Shown here: positions 19,283-27,201 of the stretch, piece by piece | Position numbering within the stretch: position 1 is the first letter of the stretch | Layout: each line of letters starts with the position of its first letter | Assembly: GCF_030696885.1 (NCBI RefSeq) | Contig: NZ_JAUYRI010000012.1 | Location: forward strand, 1 to 64,000 | Direction: 5' to 3' | Origin: Thiobacillus sp. | GTDB taxonomy: Bacteria; Pseudomonadota; Gammaproteobacteria; Burkholderiales; Thiobacillaceae | DNA length: 64,000 bases | Position numbers and translations under genes: made by a program | The notes under the pieces: generated by a model | What the model saw: only the letters and a program-made list of their open reading frames with translations | Database searches by the model: none | Told to the model about the DNA's origin: nothing

Positions 19283-19816
19283 ATGAACCCGCTCACCCCC
19301 ACCGCAAGCAAGCCCTGGTATCGCGAACCCTGGCCGTGGTTTCTGATCAGCCTGCCGGCCACCGCAGTCATCGCCGGCCTGACCACGGTGTGGATTGCCG
19401 TAAAGAGCGCAGACGGCCTGGTGGTGGGGGATTACTACAAGGCGGGACTTGCGATCAACCAGACCCTGGCGCGCGACGACGTCGCGCGCGACCTGGCGCT
19501 GCATGCCGCGCTACGGGTCGAGGACGGCATGCTGGCACTGACGCTGGACGGCCGGCTGCCGGCCTATCCGGCGCAGCTTGCGCTGGTGCTGGCCCACCCG
19601 ACCCGCCAGGGCCAGGACCAGACCCTGGCGCTCGAACACACCGGCGGCGGACGCTACCAGGCGCGTTTTCCCACGCTCGCCGACGGCAAATGGCATGCGC
19701 TGCTGTCGGACGCCGCCGCGACCTGGCGCCTGGCCGGCGTGCTGCACACCCCGCTTGGCGAAACCGTCGCGTTGACGACGGGCGCCGCATCCACCGTGCT
19801 TTCAGAAGGAGACTGA
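19283..19816 (+). CDS. ccoH: FixH/CcoH family assembly protein
   Basis: 177 residues with one N-terminal membrane helix (about 18-41, WFLISLPATAVIAGLTTVWIA), then the sequence SADGLVVGDYYKAGLAINQ, which is the FixH family signature (D-YYK-G). The rest is a periplasmic domain. CcoH/FixH is needed for stable cbb3 oxidase assembly. It starts 20 bases after ccoG and is followed immediately by a small DUF3149 gene, so all belong to one transcript. The copper ATPase CcoI and CcoS are not in this window. Confidence 0.85.
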   Translation: MNPLTPTASKPWYREPWPWFLISLPATAVIAGLTTVWIAVKSADGLVVGDYYKAGLAINQTLARDDVARDLALHAALRVEDGMLALTLDGRLPAYPAQLALVLAHPTRQGQDQTLALEHTGGGRYQARFPTLADGKWHALLSDAAATWRLAGVLHTPLGETVALTTGAASTVLSEGD

Positions 19817-19817
19817 A

Positions 19818-19955
19818 ATGGACGTCGTACTTGATCTGCTGTTCACCAGCCCGATCGGCCTGTTGAGCCTGTTCACCATCCTGTTCATCATCGGCATGGG
19901 GTTCTTCCTGTCGGCGTGGTTCAAGCGCAAGATGAACAACCCGGAAGAAGACTGA
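19818..19955 (+). CDS. DUF3149 family small membrane protein (45 aa)
   Basis: 45 residues, one transmembrane helix (IGLLSLFTILFIIGMGFFLS, about residues 13-32), and a charged tail KRKMNNPEED. It matches what I know of the DUF3149 family, short proteins found mainly in beta- and gammaproteobacteria, in size and layout. The ATG follows AGAAGGAGACTGAA, an excellent ribosome binding site, one base after the ccoH stop. Position suggests a role in cbb3 assembly or a structural role like CcoS/CcoQ; that is inference. Confidence 0.75.
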   Translation: MDVVLDLLFTSPIGLLSLFTILFIIGMGFFLSAWFKRKMNNPEED

Positions 19956-19977
19956 TCACCCCGTCGAGGAGCACGCC

Positions 19978-20277
19978 ATGATGCAGCGCCTGATCCATAT
20001 TCTGTGGCCGTCCTTCGTGGTTGCCGGAGTGGCCGACATTCTCTTCACCACCCTGTTCGATCCGCTGGAGATCGTCTATCGCGGCGAACCGCTGATCGAG
20101 CATCGCATCGCCGCCTACACCATCGGCTTTTTCGTGTTCTGGCTGCTGTGCATCTCGTCCAGCATGCTGACCTGCTATTTCCAGCGCGGCGCCAATGAAA
20201 TCAACCGTTGCCCGCTGCCCCCGCCCAAGCGGCCGGCGGGATGCCCCAAGCGCGAGGGCGAAGGCGACTGTTGTTAG
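19978..20277 (+). CDS. Hypothetical two-helix membrane protein with Cys-rich tail (99 aa)
   Basis: Not recognised as a characterised family. Two hydrophobic helices (about 8-28, ILWPSFVVAGVADILFTTLF, and 47-67, YTIGFFVFWLLCISSSMLTC) are followed by a polar cytoplasmic or periplasmic tail with Cys at NRCPLPPP, AGCPKR and the terminal CC. The start follows CGAGGAGCACGCC, a good ribosome binding site; ATGATG gives two candidate starts. It is the last gene of the cco cluster, 22 bases after the DUF3149 gene. The Cys-rich end could bind copper or iron. Its TAG overlaps the TAA of the diguanylate-cyclase remnant on the other strand. Confidence 0.7.
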   Translation: MMQRLIHILWPSFVVAGVADILFTTLFDPLEIVYRGEPLIEHRIAAYTIGFFVFWLLCISSSMLTCYFQRGANEINRCPLPPPKRPAGCPKREGEGDCC

Positions 20278-20443
20278 TGGCCTGACAGCCTGTCGGACTT
20301 GAAGGAAATCGGTGACGCGGCTGCGACGCAGACCTGGTTACGGCCCTGTTCCTTGGCCTGGTAAAGCGCACGGTCGGCGCGCCGTAACAGGCTGTCGATC
20401 CCATCGTCGATTGCATTCGTCAGACCTGCCACCCCCGCTGGCA
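20274..20443 (-). pseudogene. C-terminal remnant of a GGDEF diguanylate cyclase
   Basis: Directly after the hemN stop on the same strand, an open frame reads AGVAGLTNAIDDGIDSLLRR and then ADRALYQAKEQGRNQV, the last part of a GGDEF domain (the LL.RAD.ALY.AK..GRN block), followed by about 20 further residues and TAA. The GGDEF motif itself and the rest of the protein are missing, and there is no start codon for this piece. It is a remnant joined to hemN, probably left by a deletion. The upstream boundary is approximate. Confidence 0.8.
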
Positions 20444-20446
20444 GAT

Positions 20447-21817
20447 TCAGGCGGTACGCGAGTAGCGCGGCTGTTCGCTGGCCGCTTCCTTCAGGTAGCG
20501 GTCGAAGCACATGCCGATGTTGCGCAGGAACAGGCGGCCACTGGCGGTGACCTGGACCCGGTCCGGCGCGATCTCGACCAGGCCGTCGGCAGCGAGCGGG
20601 CGCAGGTCGGCCAGCGCGTCGGCGAAGTAATCGGCAAATGTGATGTCCCATTCGCGGCCGAATGCCACAAAGTCGAGCTCGAGGTCGCACATCACGCGGG
20701 TGATCGCGTCGCGGCGAATGCGGTCGTCCTGCGTCAACCGCAGCCCGCGCTCGACGGCAAAACCGGTGGCGGCGACACGTGCCTGATACGACTTGAGCTT
20801 CTTGTCGTTCTGCATGTAGACGTCGGCGGTCTGGCTGATGCTGGATGCGCCGAAGGCGAGGATGTCGCAATCCTTGTGCGTGGTGTAGCCCTGAAAATTG
20901 CGCCACAGGGTCTTGTTCTGCTGCGCGCGCACCAGTTCGTCCTCGGGACGGGCGAAGTGGTCGAGGCCGATGTTGACGTAGCCCGCCGCGCCCAGCATGT
21001 CGTTGACCGACTGCTGCAGGGCCAGCCGCGTTGCCGGATCCGGCAGGTCGGCTTCGTTGATCAGGGACTGGTGCTTCTTCATCCACGGCACGTGGGCATA
21101 GGCGAACACCGCCAGGCGATCGGGCGCCCAGACCGACACCCGCTCGAGGGTGCGGCGGAAGCTGTCGACGGTCTGTTTCGGCAGACCGACGATCAGGTCC
21201 AGGTTGATGCTGGAAAAACCGAGCTCGCGCGACCAGTCGAGCACCTGCCGGATCAGAAATTCCGACTGGATGCGGTTGACCGCCTGCTGCACGTCCGGGT
21301 CCATGTCCTGCACGCCGAAGGACACGCGATTGAAGCCGGTTTCGCGCAGGGCCGCGAGATGTTCAAACGTCAGCTCGCGTGGATCCACTTCACAGCTAAT
21401 CTCGGCATCGTCTGCCAGCATGAAATGCGTGCGCATCATCGCCATCAGGCGACGGATGTCGTCGGGATTGAGATAGGTGGGCGTACCGCCGCCCCAGTGC
21501 AGCTGACGCACCACGCGCGCCGGATCGATCTGCGCCGCTGCGGTCGCCATTTCGCGGTCGAGCGCGGCCAGGTAGGGCACGGTCTTGCCGTAGTCGCGGG
21601 TGGCCACCATGTTGCACCCGCAGTAGTAGCAGAGCGAATCGCAGAACGGGATGTGGGCATATAAAGACAGCCCGCGGTCCGGCGCGGCTTCGGCCAGCGC
21701 ACGGCGCCAGTCCGCCTCACCGAAGCCGGTATGAAAATACGGCGCGGTCGGATACGAGGTATAGCGCGGACCGGGCACGCTGTATTTCTGCAGCAAATCG
21801 AGGGAGATCGATGCCAT
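20447..21817 (-). CDS. hemN: Oxygen-independent coproporphyrinogen III oxidase
   Basis: A 456-residue radical SAM enzyme that decarboxylates coproporphyrinogen III to protoporphyrinogen IX without oxygen. The [4Fe-4S] motif is HIPFCDSLCYYCGC, with Cys59, Cys63 and Cys66; the length and the N-terminal KYSVPGPRYTSYPTAPYF are those of true HemN rather than HemW. I start at 21817 because the conserved N-terminus begins there, with the purine-rich stretch GTGGGCAATC upstream. Placement beside the cbb3 cluster fits haem supply at low oxygen. The 3' end runs directly into the GGDEF remnant. Confidence 0.96.
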   Translation of the reverse strand: MASISLDLLQKYSVPGPRYTSYPTAPYFHTGFGEADWRRALAEAAPDRGLSLYAHIPFCDSLCYYCGCNMVATRDYGKTVPYLAALDREMATAAAQIDPARVVRQLHWGGGTPTYLNPDDIRRLMAMMRTHFMLADDAEISCEVDPRELTFEHLAALRETGFNRVSFGVQDMDPDVQQAVNRIQSEFLIRQVLDWSRELGFSSINLDLIVGLPKQTVDSFRRTLERVSVWAPDRLAVFAYAHVPWMKKHQSLINEADLPDPATRLALQQSVNDMLGAAGYVNIGLDHFARPEDELVRAQQNKTLWRNFQGYTTHKDCDILAFGASSISQTADVYMQNDKKLKSYQARVAATGFAVERGLRLTQDDRIRRDAITRVMCDLELDFVAFGREWDITFADYFADALADLRPLAADGLVEIAPDRVQVTASGRLFLRNIGMCFDRYLKEAASEQPRYSRTA

Positions 21818-21966
21818 GATTGCCCACCCGTCAATAGATAACATTGTCTTTTTATCATATTCAAGTCCCGGAATCCAGCGCGCACGCAGGCAGTGCGCCG
21901 GTTTTGCGGTAAAGTTAAAACCTGACAAACCGTTAGTCAGTGTGCGCCCCACCGTCCGGAACCCAC

Positions 21967-22776
21967 ATGCCCCCTTGCCCCGTGTCAAATTTCGTCCGTT
22001 TTTTGCTGTTCGCGCTGCTGCTCGCCGTCAGCCCGGTCCACGCCGACAGCGCGGCAGAATTGGCACAAAAAGTCTACGATCGGCCCAACGGCCGCGACCT
22101 CACCACGCAGGGGCGTATGGTGCTGACCGAGAAAGGGCGCGCCCCGCGGATCCGTGAGATCGTCACCTACCGCCTCGACCTGTCCGGCGGCGAAACCGCC
22201 AACCTGATCCGCTTCGTCTACCCGGAAGACATCGCCGGTACCGGCCTGTTGAGCATCGACAAGGCCGACGGCGACGCCGACCAGTGGCTGTATCTGCCCG
22301 CGCTCGACCGGGTGCGGCGCATTTCCAGCGACCGCAAGGGCGGCCGCTTTGTCGGCTCCGACCTGTATTTCGAAGACCTGCAGGAGCGCAAGCCGTCCAA
22401 GGACCACCATCGCCTGCTCGGCAAACAGACCGAAAACGGCATCCTCTGTGACGTGATCGAAAGCGTGCCGGTCGACCCCAAGAATTCGGCCTATAGCAAA
22501 CGCATCAGCTGGATCGACCCGGCCACCGCGATTCCACAACGCGTGGATTATTTCGAGAAGAATGCCGACACGCCCGGAAAACGCTGGCTGTTGCGCGGCA
22601 AGAAACGCAACCAGGGCTACTGGACGCTGACCGACAGCCGCATCATCGACCTGTCGAGTGGCCACGAAACCCGCATGGTCGTCGACGTGGCGCTGTACGA
22701 CCAGCGCCTGCCCGCCAAACTGTTCACCTCACAAGCCCTGGCCGACGAAAGCCTGGAATCGGAGTATCGCCCATGA
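21967..22776 (+). CDS. LolA-like outer membrane lipoprotein-sorting protein
   Basis: 269 residues with a signal peptide (FVRFLLFALLLAVSPVHA, cleavage after about residue 26). The mature part has the LolA-like fold features of the periplasmic partner proteins of MMPL exporters: RMVLTEKGRAPRIREIVTYR, RFVYPEDIAGTGLLS, DQWLYLPALDRVRRIS and GSDLYFEDLQ. It is likely a periplasmic carrier of a hydrophobic substrate working with the barrel and RND proteins downstream. It is the first gene of a three-gene operon (overlap ATGA with the next), divergent from hemN. Confidence 0.85.
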   Translation: MPPCPVSNFVRFLLFALLLAVSPVHADSAAELAQKVYDRPNGRDLTTQGRMVLTEKGRAPRIREIVTYRLDLSGGETANLIRFVYPEDIAGTGLLSIDKADGDADQWLYLPALDRVRRISSDRKGGRFVGSDLYFEDLQERKPSKDHHRLLGKQTENGILCDVIESVPVDPKNSAYSKRISWIDPATAIPQRVDYFEKNADTPGKRWLLRGKKRNQGYWTLTDSRIIDLSSGHETRMVVDVALYDQRLPAKLFTSQALADESLESEYRP

Positions 22777-24224
22777 AAAAGCTGTTGCTGACCCTGAGCC
22801 TCTCACTCGCCCTGCCCGGCTTTGCGCTGGCCCAGCTGCCGCCGCCGCGCGAGGGCGCCCAGACCACGCCGGATGACCTGCCGCCGCCGCGCACCCCGAC
22901 GCGCACCCCGCGTGCAACACAGCCGGAGGCCGCCCCGGCCGCCGCGCCCACCGCTGTCACATCGCAGGCAGGCACGGCGGACGACCTGCCGCCGCCTGTC
23001 AGCCGCAGGCCCGTGACACGCGGCTTCCAGCCCACGCTCAAGTTCGGCGTCGACGATCTGCTGCTGGAAGCGGGCGCATTGCCCGACGCCCCCGAGGCCG
23101 ACAGCTACTCAACGCTGCGCGCCAGCGCCTATGTGTTGTGGCAGCCCAGCCGCAACTGGGAATTCCGCGCCGGCGCGCGGCTCGACGGCATGGCACAGGC
23201 AGGCGGCAGCATGGACCACGATGAGATGCTGGCCGACTACGGCGACACCTATGTGCGCTATCGCGAGGGCAACACCCGCCTGACACTCGGCGCGCAAACC
23301 ATCATCTGGGGCCGGGCCGACGAAATCCCGCTGGCCGACCGCGTCAGCCGCGTCGATCTCACCCGCTTCAATCTCGACGATCTGGCTGATCGCCGCCGCG
23401 CGCAACTGGCCGCGCGCTGGGAGCAAACCATGGGCGACTACAAGCTCGACGCGGTGTGGCTGCCGCTGTTCCGCGGCGCGCAGTTGCCGGACGTGGCCAG
23501 CGTGTGGAGTCCGATCAATCGCAGCACCGGCCAGATCATCGGCATCGATCCGGCGCTGACCGGCTGGGTCAGCGGCGCACGTATCGACGAAGACGAGCAT
23601 GGCAGCGGCGGAGGCGCCATCCGGCTGACCAAGACCGGCGCGCCCTTCGATTTCGGCCTGACGCTGGCGCGCACCCGGCAGTCGCTGCCGTATTACCAGG
23701 TCGACCTGCCGACGCTCTCGCTGACCGCCGTGCATCCATACAACACCTTCGTCGGCGCCGACATGGAACTGGTCAGCGGCGGTCTGACCTGGCGCATGGA
23801 AGTCGGCTACACCGACGACGTGCCGGTGACGCTGGCCACCACCTCGGCAATGGACAAGACCCAGTCGCTCGACTGGATCGGCGCGCTGGAATTCTTTCCC
23901 GGCGGCGGCGACACCCGTGTCAACCTGCAACTGGTCGCGCATGCGCTGCAGACCGACCGCAGCATCCTCGAGCTGAAGGAGTATTACGGCGCCAATGGCG
24001 AAATCGAAACCACCTTCGGCCAGGGGCGCTGGAAAGCGGCCCTGCGTTTTGCCACCGGCTTCAACGTGCGCGACGTCTACCTCGGCCCGAAACTCAGCTA
24101 CGTCGGCTGGGAGCCGCACGAGCTCTATATTGCCGGGCATTATTACGACGGCGAGAAACGCACGCTGGGCGGCTTCCATCAGGACCATTCGCTGATCACG
24201 CTGGGACTGCGCACCAAGTTCTGA
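22773..24224 (+). CDS. Outer-membrane beta-barrel protein of an RND operon
   Basis: 483 residues. A signal peptide (LTLSLSLALPGFALA) is followed by a Pro-rich linker (about 22-85) with the repeated hexapeptide DDLPPP, then a long beta-strand pattern ending in Phe (LGLRTKF), so an outer-membrane barrel. It loosely resembles DUF1302/alginate-export-like porins; I cannot name the family with certainty. Its position between a LolA-like carrier and an RND exporter suggests that it is the outer-membrane member of an envelope lipid or hydrophobic-compound transport route. Start overlaps the preceding stop by 4 bases. Confidence 0.72.
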   Translation: MKKLLLTLSLSLALPGFALAQLPPPREGAQTTPDDLPPPRTPTRTPRATQPEAAPAAAPTAVTSQAGTADDLPPPVSRRPVTRGFQPTLKFGVDDLLLEAGALPDAPEADSYSTLRASAYVLWQPSRNWEFRAGARLDGMAQAGGSMDHDEMLADYGDTYVRYREGNTRLTLGAQTIIWGRADEIPLADRVSRVDLTRFNLDDLADRRRAQLAARWEQTMGDYKLDAVWLPLFRGAQLPDVASVWSPINRSTGQIIGIDPALTGWVSGARIDEDEHGSGGGAIRLTKTGAPFDFGLTLARTRQSLPYYQVDLPTLSLTAVHPYNTFVGADMELVSGGLTWRMEVGYTDDVPVTLATTSAMDKTQSLDWIGALEFFPGGGDTRVNLQLVAHALQTDRSILELKEYYGANGEIETTFGQGRWKAALRFATGFNVRDVYLGPKLSYVGWEPHELYIAGHYYDGEKRTLGGFHQDHSLITLGLRTKF

Positions 24225-24237
24225 ACGAGCCCGGCGC

Positions 24238-26532
24238 ATGCGCATGCTGAAAGCCTGGGTGAATGGCAGCCGCATGCTGCCCCCATGGCTGGCGCTCGCC
24301 ATCCTGCTCGGCCTACAGGCGGCGTCGCTGCCCTTCCTGCTCAACATCCATTTCAACAACGCGGGCGACATCTACTCGCCTGCCGACGCCCCCATCATCC
24401 AGCTGCGCGAATCGCTGTTCCGCGAATTTCCCAGCGACGAGGCATTGATCGCCCTGTTCGAGGGCGACGACCTGTTCAACCCGGCTTTTCTCGGCGCGCT
24501 CGATCGCGTGGCGAAGAAGATGGACGCGCATCCCTCGGTGGACCGCGTGCTCACGCTCACCACGACCGAACACATCGATGCGACCGACGACGGCTTCGAG
24601 GTGGCCCTGCTGGTTGACCCGGAAGACCTCACGTCGCGCACGCCCAACGAATGGAAGGCGCGTGTGCTCGACGACGAGTTCGCGCCCAACACGCTGGTAT
24701 CGACTGACGGCAAGGCGGTCGCGCTGGTGGTGCGGCCGAAGGTGCTGAAGGAAAGTCTCGCCCGCCGCGACATCGCGATCGCGCTTGACGCCGCCATCCG
24801 CGCCGAGAAACTCGACACCCTCCAGACCGCGACTGCCGGCACCGTGGCGCAAACGGTCGAGGAATTGCGCTCGCTGTGGCGCGACAGCGCGATTTTCATT
24901 CCGCTCACCGTGATCATCGGCCTGGTCTTGCTGAGGTGGGTGGTCGGGCGGGTGCGGCCGATGATCGTCGGCGGTCTCGCGATGGGCACGGTGGTGATGG
25001 TCAGCGTGGCCGGCATCGTCGCCTCGGGCCAGCCATACACGCCGATCACCGCGATGATCCCCACCCTGATGGCGGCCTACACCACGGCAACGCTGCTGCA
25101 TCTGTATGCGGCGATCCAGCGCGGCCGCATTGCGCTGCTGTCGCGTCCCCAACGCATCAAGCGTGCCTTGTCGGAAACCTTCAAGCCCGGGCTGTTCAAT
25201 GTGCTGACGACCGGCGCCGGCCTGCTGAGCCTGTTGTGGGTCGACATTCCGCCGGTGCAGACCTTCGGCCTGTCCGGTGCGATCGGCACGCTGATGGTGT
25301 TCCTGGTGGTGTTCATCCTGGTGCCGCCGATCCTGCTGAAATGGGACACGCCGCGCTGGCCACGCCGCCGTTCCGGCATGGCGCACGCGCGCCGCATCGC
25401 CGCCGCCGTGGCGGTGTTCAGCCTGCGCAACTCGCGTGCCGTGCTGATCGGTGCGGTGCTGCTGGTGCTGGCCGCCATTCCGCTCGCCCTGCAGGTGAAG
25501 GTGGAGTCCAACCTGATCAAGTTCTTTGCGCCGGAGCACAGCATCAGCCGCAGCACGGACCGGGTGGAATCCCACCTGTCCGGCGTGACGACAATGGAAG
25601 TCGTGCTCACGGCGCCCGACCGCGACGGCCTGAAGAACCCCGCCACGCTGGCACAGATCAAGGCCCTGCAGACCTGGCTCGAACTGCAGCCGGAAGTCGA
25701 CCGCAGCTTTTCACTGGTCGAGGTGATCGAGGAAATGAACCGCGCCTTCAGCGGGGAGGACCTCGGCGACGACGCCCTGCCAAGCAGCCGCAAGCTGGTC
25801 GAACAACTGCTGCTGATCTACGACGGCGAGGATCTGTACGAACTGGTCAACCGCGACTTCCAGCGCGGCCGCATCGCGCTCAACCTCAACGTCCATGGCG
25901 CCAATGAAATCGGCAAGGTGATTGCACGGATCGAGGCACGCCTGCAAGCCCATCCGATCGAGGGCATGCATGTCGAGATGGCCGGCTGGGGACGGCTGTT
26001 TTCCGATCAGGAAGACCGCATCGTCGAGGGCCAGATCAAGAGCTTCAGCTCGGCCTTCCTGCAGATCCTGCTGTTGTTGGCGCTGCTGTTCCGCTCGTTC
26101 CGCGGCGCGCTGATCTGCCTGGTGCCCAACCTTGCGCCGCTGTTTTTCATTTTCGTGATGATGGGCACCACCGGCATCGCGCTCGATGTGGCGACGGTAT
26201 TGATCGCGGGCGTGATTCTCGGCATCACGGTGGACGACACCATCCACCTCTATCACGGCTATCTGCACCGCATCCAGCGCGGCGTCAGCCCGGTGTTCGC
26301 GATCATCCGCAGCGTCGAGGCCTCGGGCCGCGCGGTGATCGCCATTTCGGTGGTGCTGATTGCGCAGTTCAGCCTGCTGGGACTGTCCGACTTCCGCCCC
26401 ACGGCGCATTTCGGCATGCTGTGCGCAGTCGGCCTGTTCGCCGGCCAACTGTTCGAGCTGCTGCTGATGCCCGCGCTGCTCGGCCTGCGCAAAACCGGAC
26501 CACAGACAAAACCCCTTCCATTTCCAGATTGA
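24238..26532 (+). CDS. MMPL/RND superfamily exporter
   Basis: A 764-residue inner-membrane transporter with the RND duplicated layout: one helix, a periplasmic loop, five helices, then the same again. Helix clusters are near residues 13-35, 220-375, 400-422 and 600-755. Conserved features include DIYSPADAPI near the start, a second-half GVILGITVDDTIHLYHGYLH, where the acidic pair in helix 10 probably carries protons, and SVEASGRAVIAIS. The size is that of single-subunit MMPL-type exporters (hopanoid/lipid transporters), not of drug-efflux AcrB. Third gene of the operon. Its last codons lie inside a 20-bp inverted repeat. Confidence 0.88.
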   Translation: MRMLKAWVNGSRMLPPWLALAILLGLQAASLPFLLNIHFNNAGDIYSPADAPIIQLRESLFREFPSDEALIALFEGDDLFNPAFLGALDRVAKKMDAHPSVDRVLTLTTTEHIDATDDGFEVALLVDPEDLTSRTPNEWKARVLDDEFAPNTLVSTDGKAVALVVRPKVLKESLARRDIAIALDAAIRAEKLDTLQTATAGTVAQTVEELRSLWRDSAIFIPLTVIIGLVLLRWVVGRVRPMIVGGLAMGTVVMVSVAGIVASGQPYTPITAMIPTLMAAYTTATLLHLYAAIQRGRIALLSRPQRIKRALSETFKPGLFNVLTTGAGLLSLLWVDIPPVQTFGLSGAIGTLMVFLVVFILVPPILLKWDTPRWPRRRSGMAHARRIAAAVAVFSLRNSRAVLIGAVLLVLAAIPLALQVKVESNLIKFFAPEHSISRSTDRVESHLSGVTTMEVVLTAPDRDGLKNPATLAQIKALQTWLELQPEVDRSFSLVEVIEEMNRAFSGEDLGDDALPSSRKLVEQLLLIYDGEDLYELVNRDFQRGRIALNLNVHGANEIGKVIARIEARLQAHPIEGMHVEMAGWGRLFSDQEDRIVEGQIKSFSSAFLQILLLLALLFRSFRGALICLVPNLAPLFFIFVMMGTTGIALDVATVLIAGVILGITVDDTIHLYHGYLHRIQRGVSPVFAIIRSVEASGRAVIAISVVLIAQFSLLGLSDFRPTAHFGMLCAVGLFAGQLFELLLMPALLGLRKTGPQTKPLPFPD

Positions 26533-26615
26533 AAAGATCGCGAAGGTGAGCCGCAGACAGTGCTGTAGCACGGCAAGGCGAAACCGACAAAGAGATTTTC
26601 AATCTGGAAATGGAA
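26516..26615. repeat. Inverted-repeat element with perfect 20-bp ends
   Basis: TTCCATTTCCAGATTGAAAA (26516-26535) and its exact reverse complement TTTTCAATCTGGAAATGGAA (26596-26615) enclose 60 bases. The left arm contains the stop codon of the RND gene and the right arm ends one base before the stop of the opposite-strand gene at 26616. The centre (GTGAGCCGCAGACAGTGCTG... CACGGCAAGG) has its own short imperfect pairing. It could be a bidirectional terminator for the two converging genes or a small palindromic mobile unit. No transposase is nearby. Confidence 0.7.
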
Positions 26616-27188
26616 TTACGGCACCGTCAGCCTGAGCGTGCCAAACTCGTCGTTGTACAGCCCGACCTCGTCGCCGGAGGAAAACTGCCAGCCTTCGATG
26701 TGTCCGAAGTCGATTCTGGACCGCGGATCGAGTTGCAGCGTGAAGCGCTTGACGGTCGACAGCGTGGGATTGCGCACGGCAAGCACCACGGTGAGGTAGC
26801 GGTCGCTGGTGTTTTCGATGACCGCGACCATGCCCATGCCCAGCATCGACGAACGAAACTCCACCACCACCGGCAGCGCAGGTTTGGCCGTCACCATGGC
26901 CTCGAAATCCGTTTCCTTGTACGCCAGCTGTGCCTTCAGCTGTTCGATCTCACGCAGGCTCCCGGTCAGCTGGTTGCGCGTCTCGATCAGATAGCGCTCG
27001 GCCTGCAGGCGAACGTCGATCTCCTTGGACAGCCGCCGCTTCATGTCGCCCAGGTCGACATTGAGCATGAAGGCATACAGCGCCAGGCCGCATACCACGA
27101 CCGCCAGCACGGCACTGACGCCGATGGAAACAATCAGTCCACGTCGCTTCGGCGATGCAGAAGAAGTCGCGGTCATGACGCTTTCCAT
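26616..27188 (-). CDS. Hypothetical membrane protein with coiled coil
   Basis: 190 residues, not recognised. A basic N-terminus (SPKRRG) precedes one transmembrane helix (about 18-42, IVSIGVSAVLAVVVCGLALYAFML). Then comes a heptad-rich coiled coil (about 48-95: KRRLSKEIDVRLQAERYLIE, QLTGSLREIEQLKAQL) and a C-terminal globular domain with beta-like sequence (VVEFRSSMLGMGMVAVIENT). Probably an inner-membrane protein facing the periplasm. The start at 27188 has AGGGA seven bases upstream; 27194 and 27176 are alternatives. It follows ppc by 13 bases and may be cotranscribed with it. Confidence 0.7.
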   Translation of the reverse strand: MESVMTATSSASPKRRGLIVSIGVSAVLAVVVCGLALYAFMLNVDLGDMKRRLSKEIDVRLQAERYLIETRNQLTGSLREIEQLKAQLAYKETDFEAMVTAKPALPVVVEFRSSMLGMGMVAVIENTSDRYLTVVLAVRNPTLSTVKRFTLQLDPRSRIDFGHIEGWQFSSGDEVGLYNDEFGTLRLTVP

Positions 27189-27201
27189 GTTCATTCCCTG
27201 T

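Noticed and set aside
17588-19816. A 742-codon frame spanning ccoG and ccoH
   Set aside because: Only its last part (from 19283) is real, as ccoH; the rest is a wrong frame over ccoP and ccoG.
24238-26532. The RND gene as the hopanoid exporter hpnN
   Set aside because: No squalene or hopanoid genes are nearby and the MMPL family is broad; only the superfamily can be supported.
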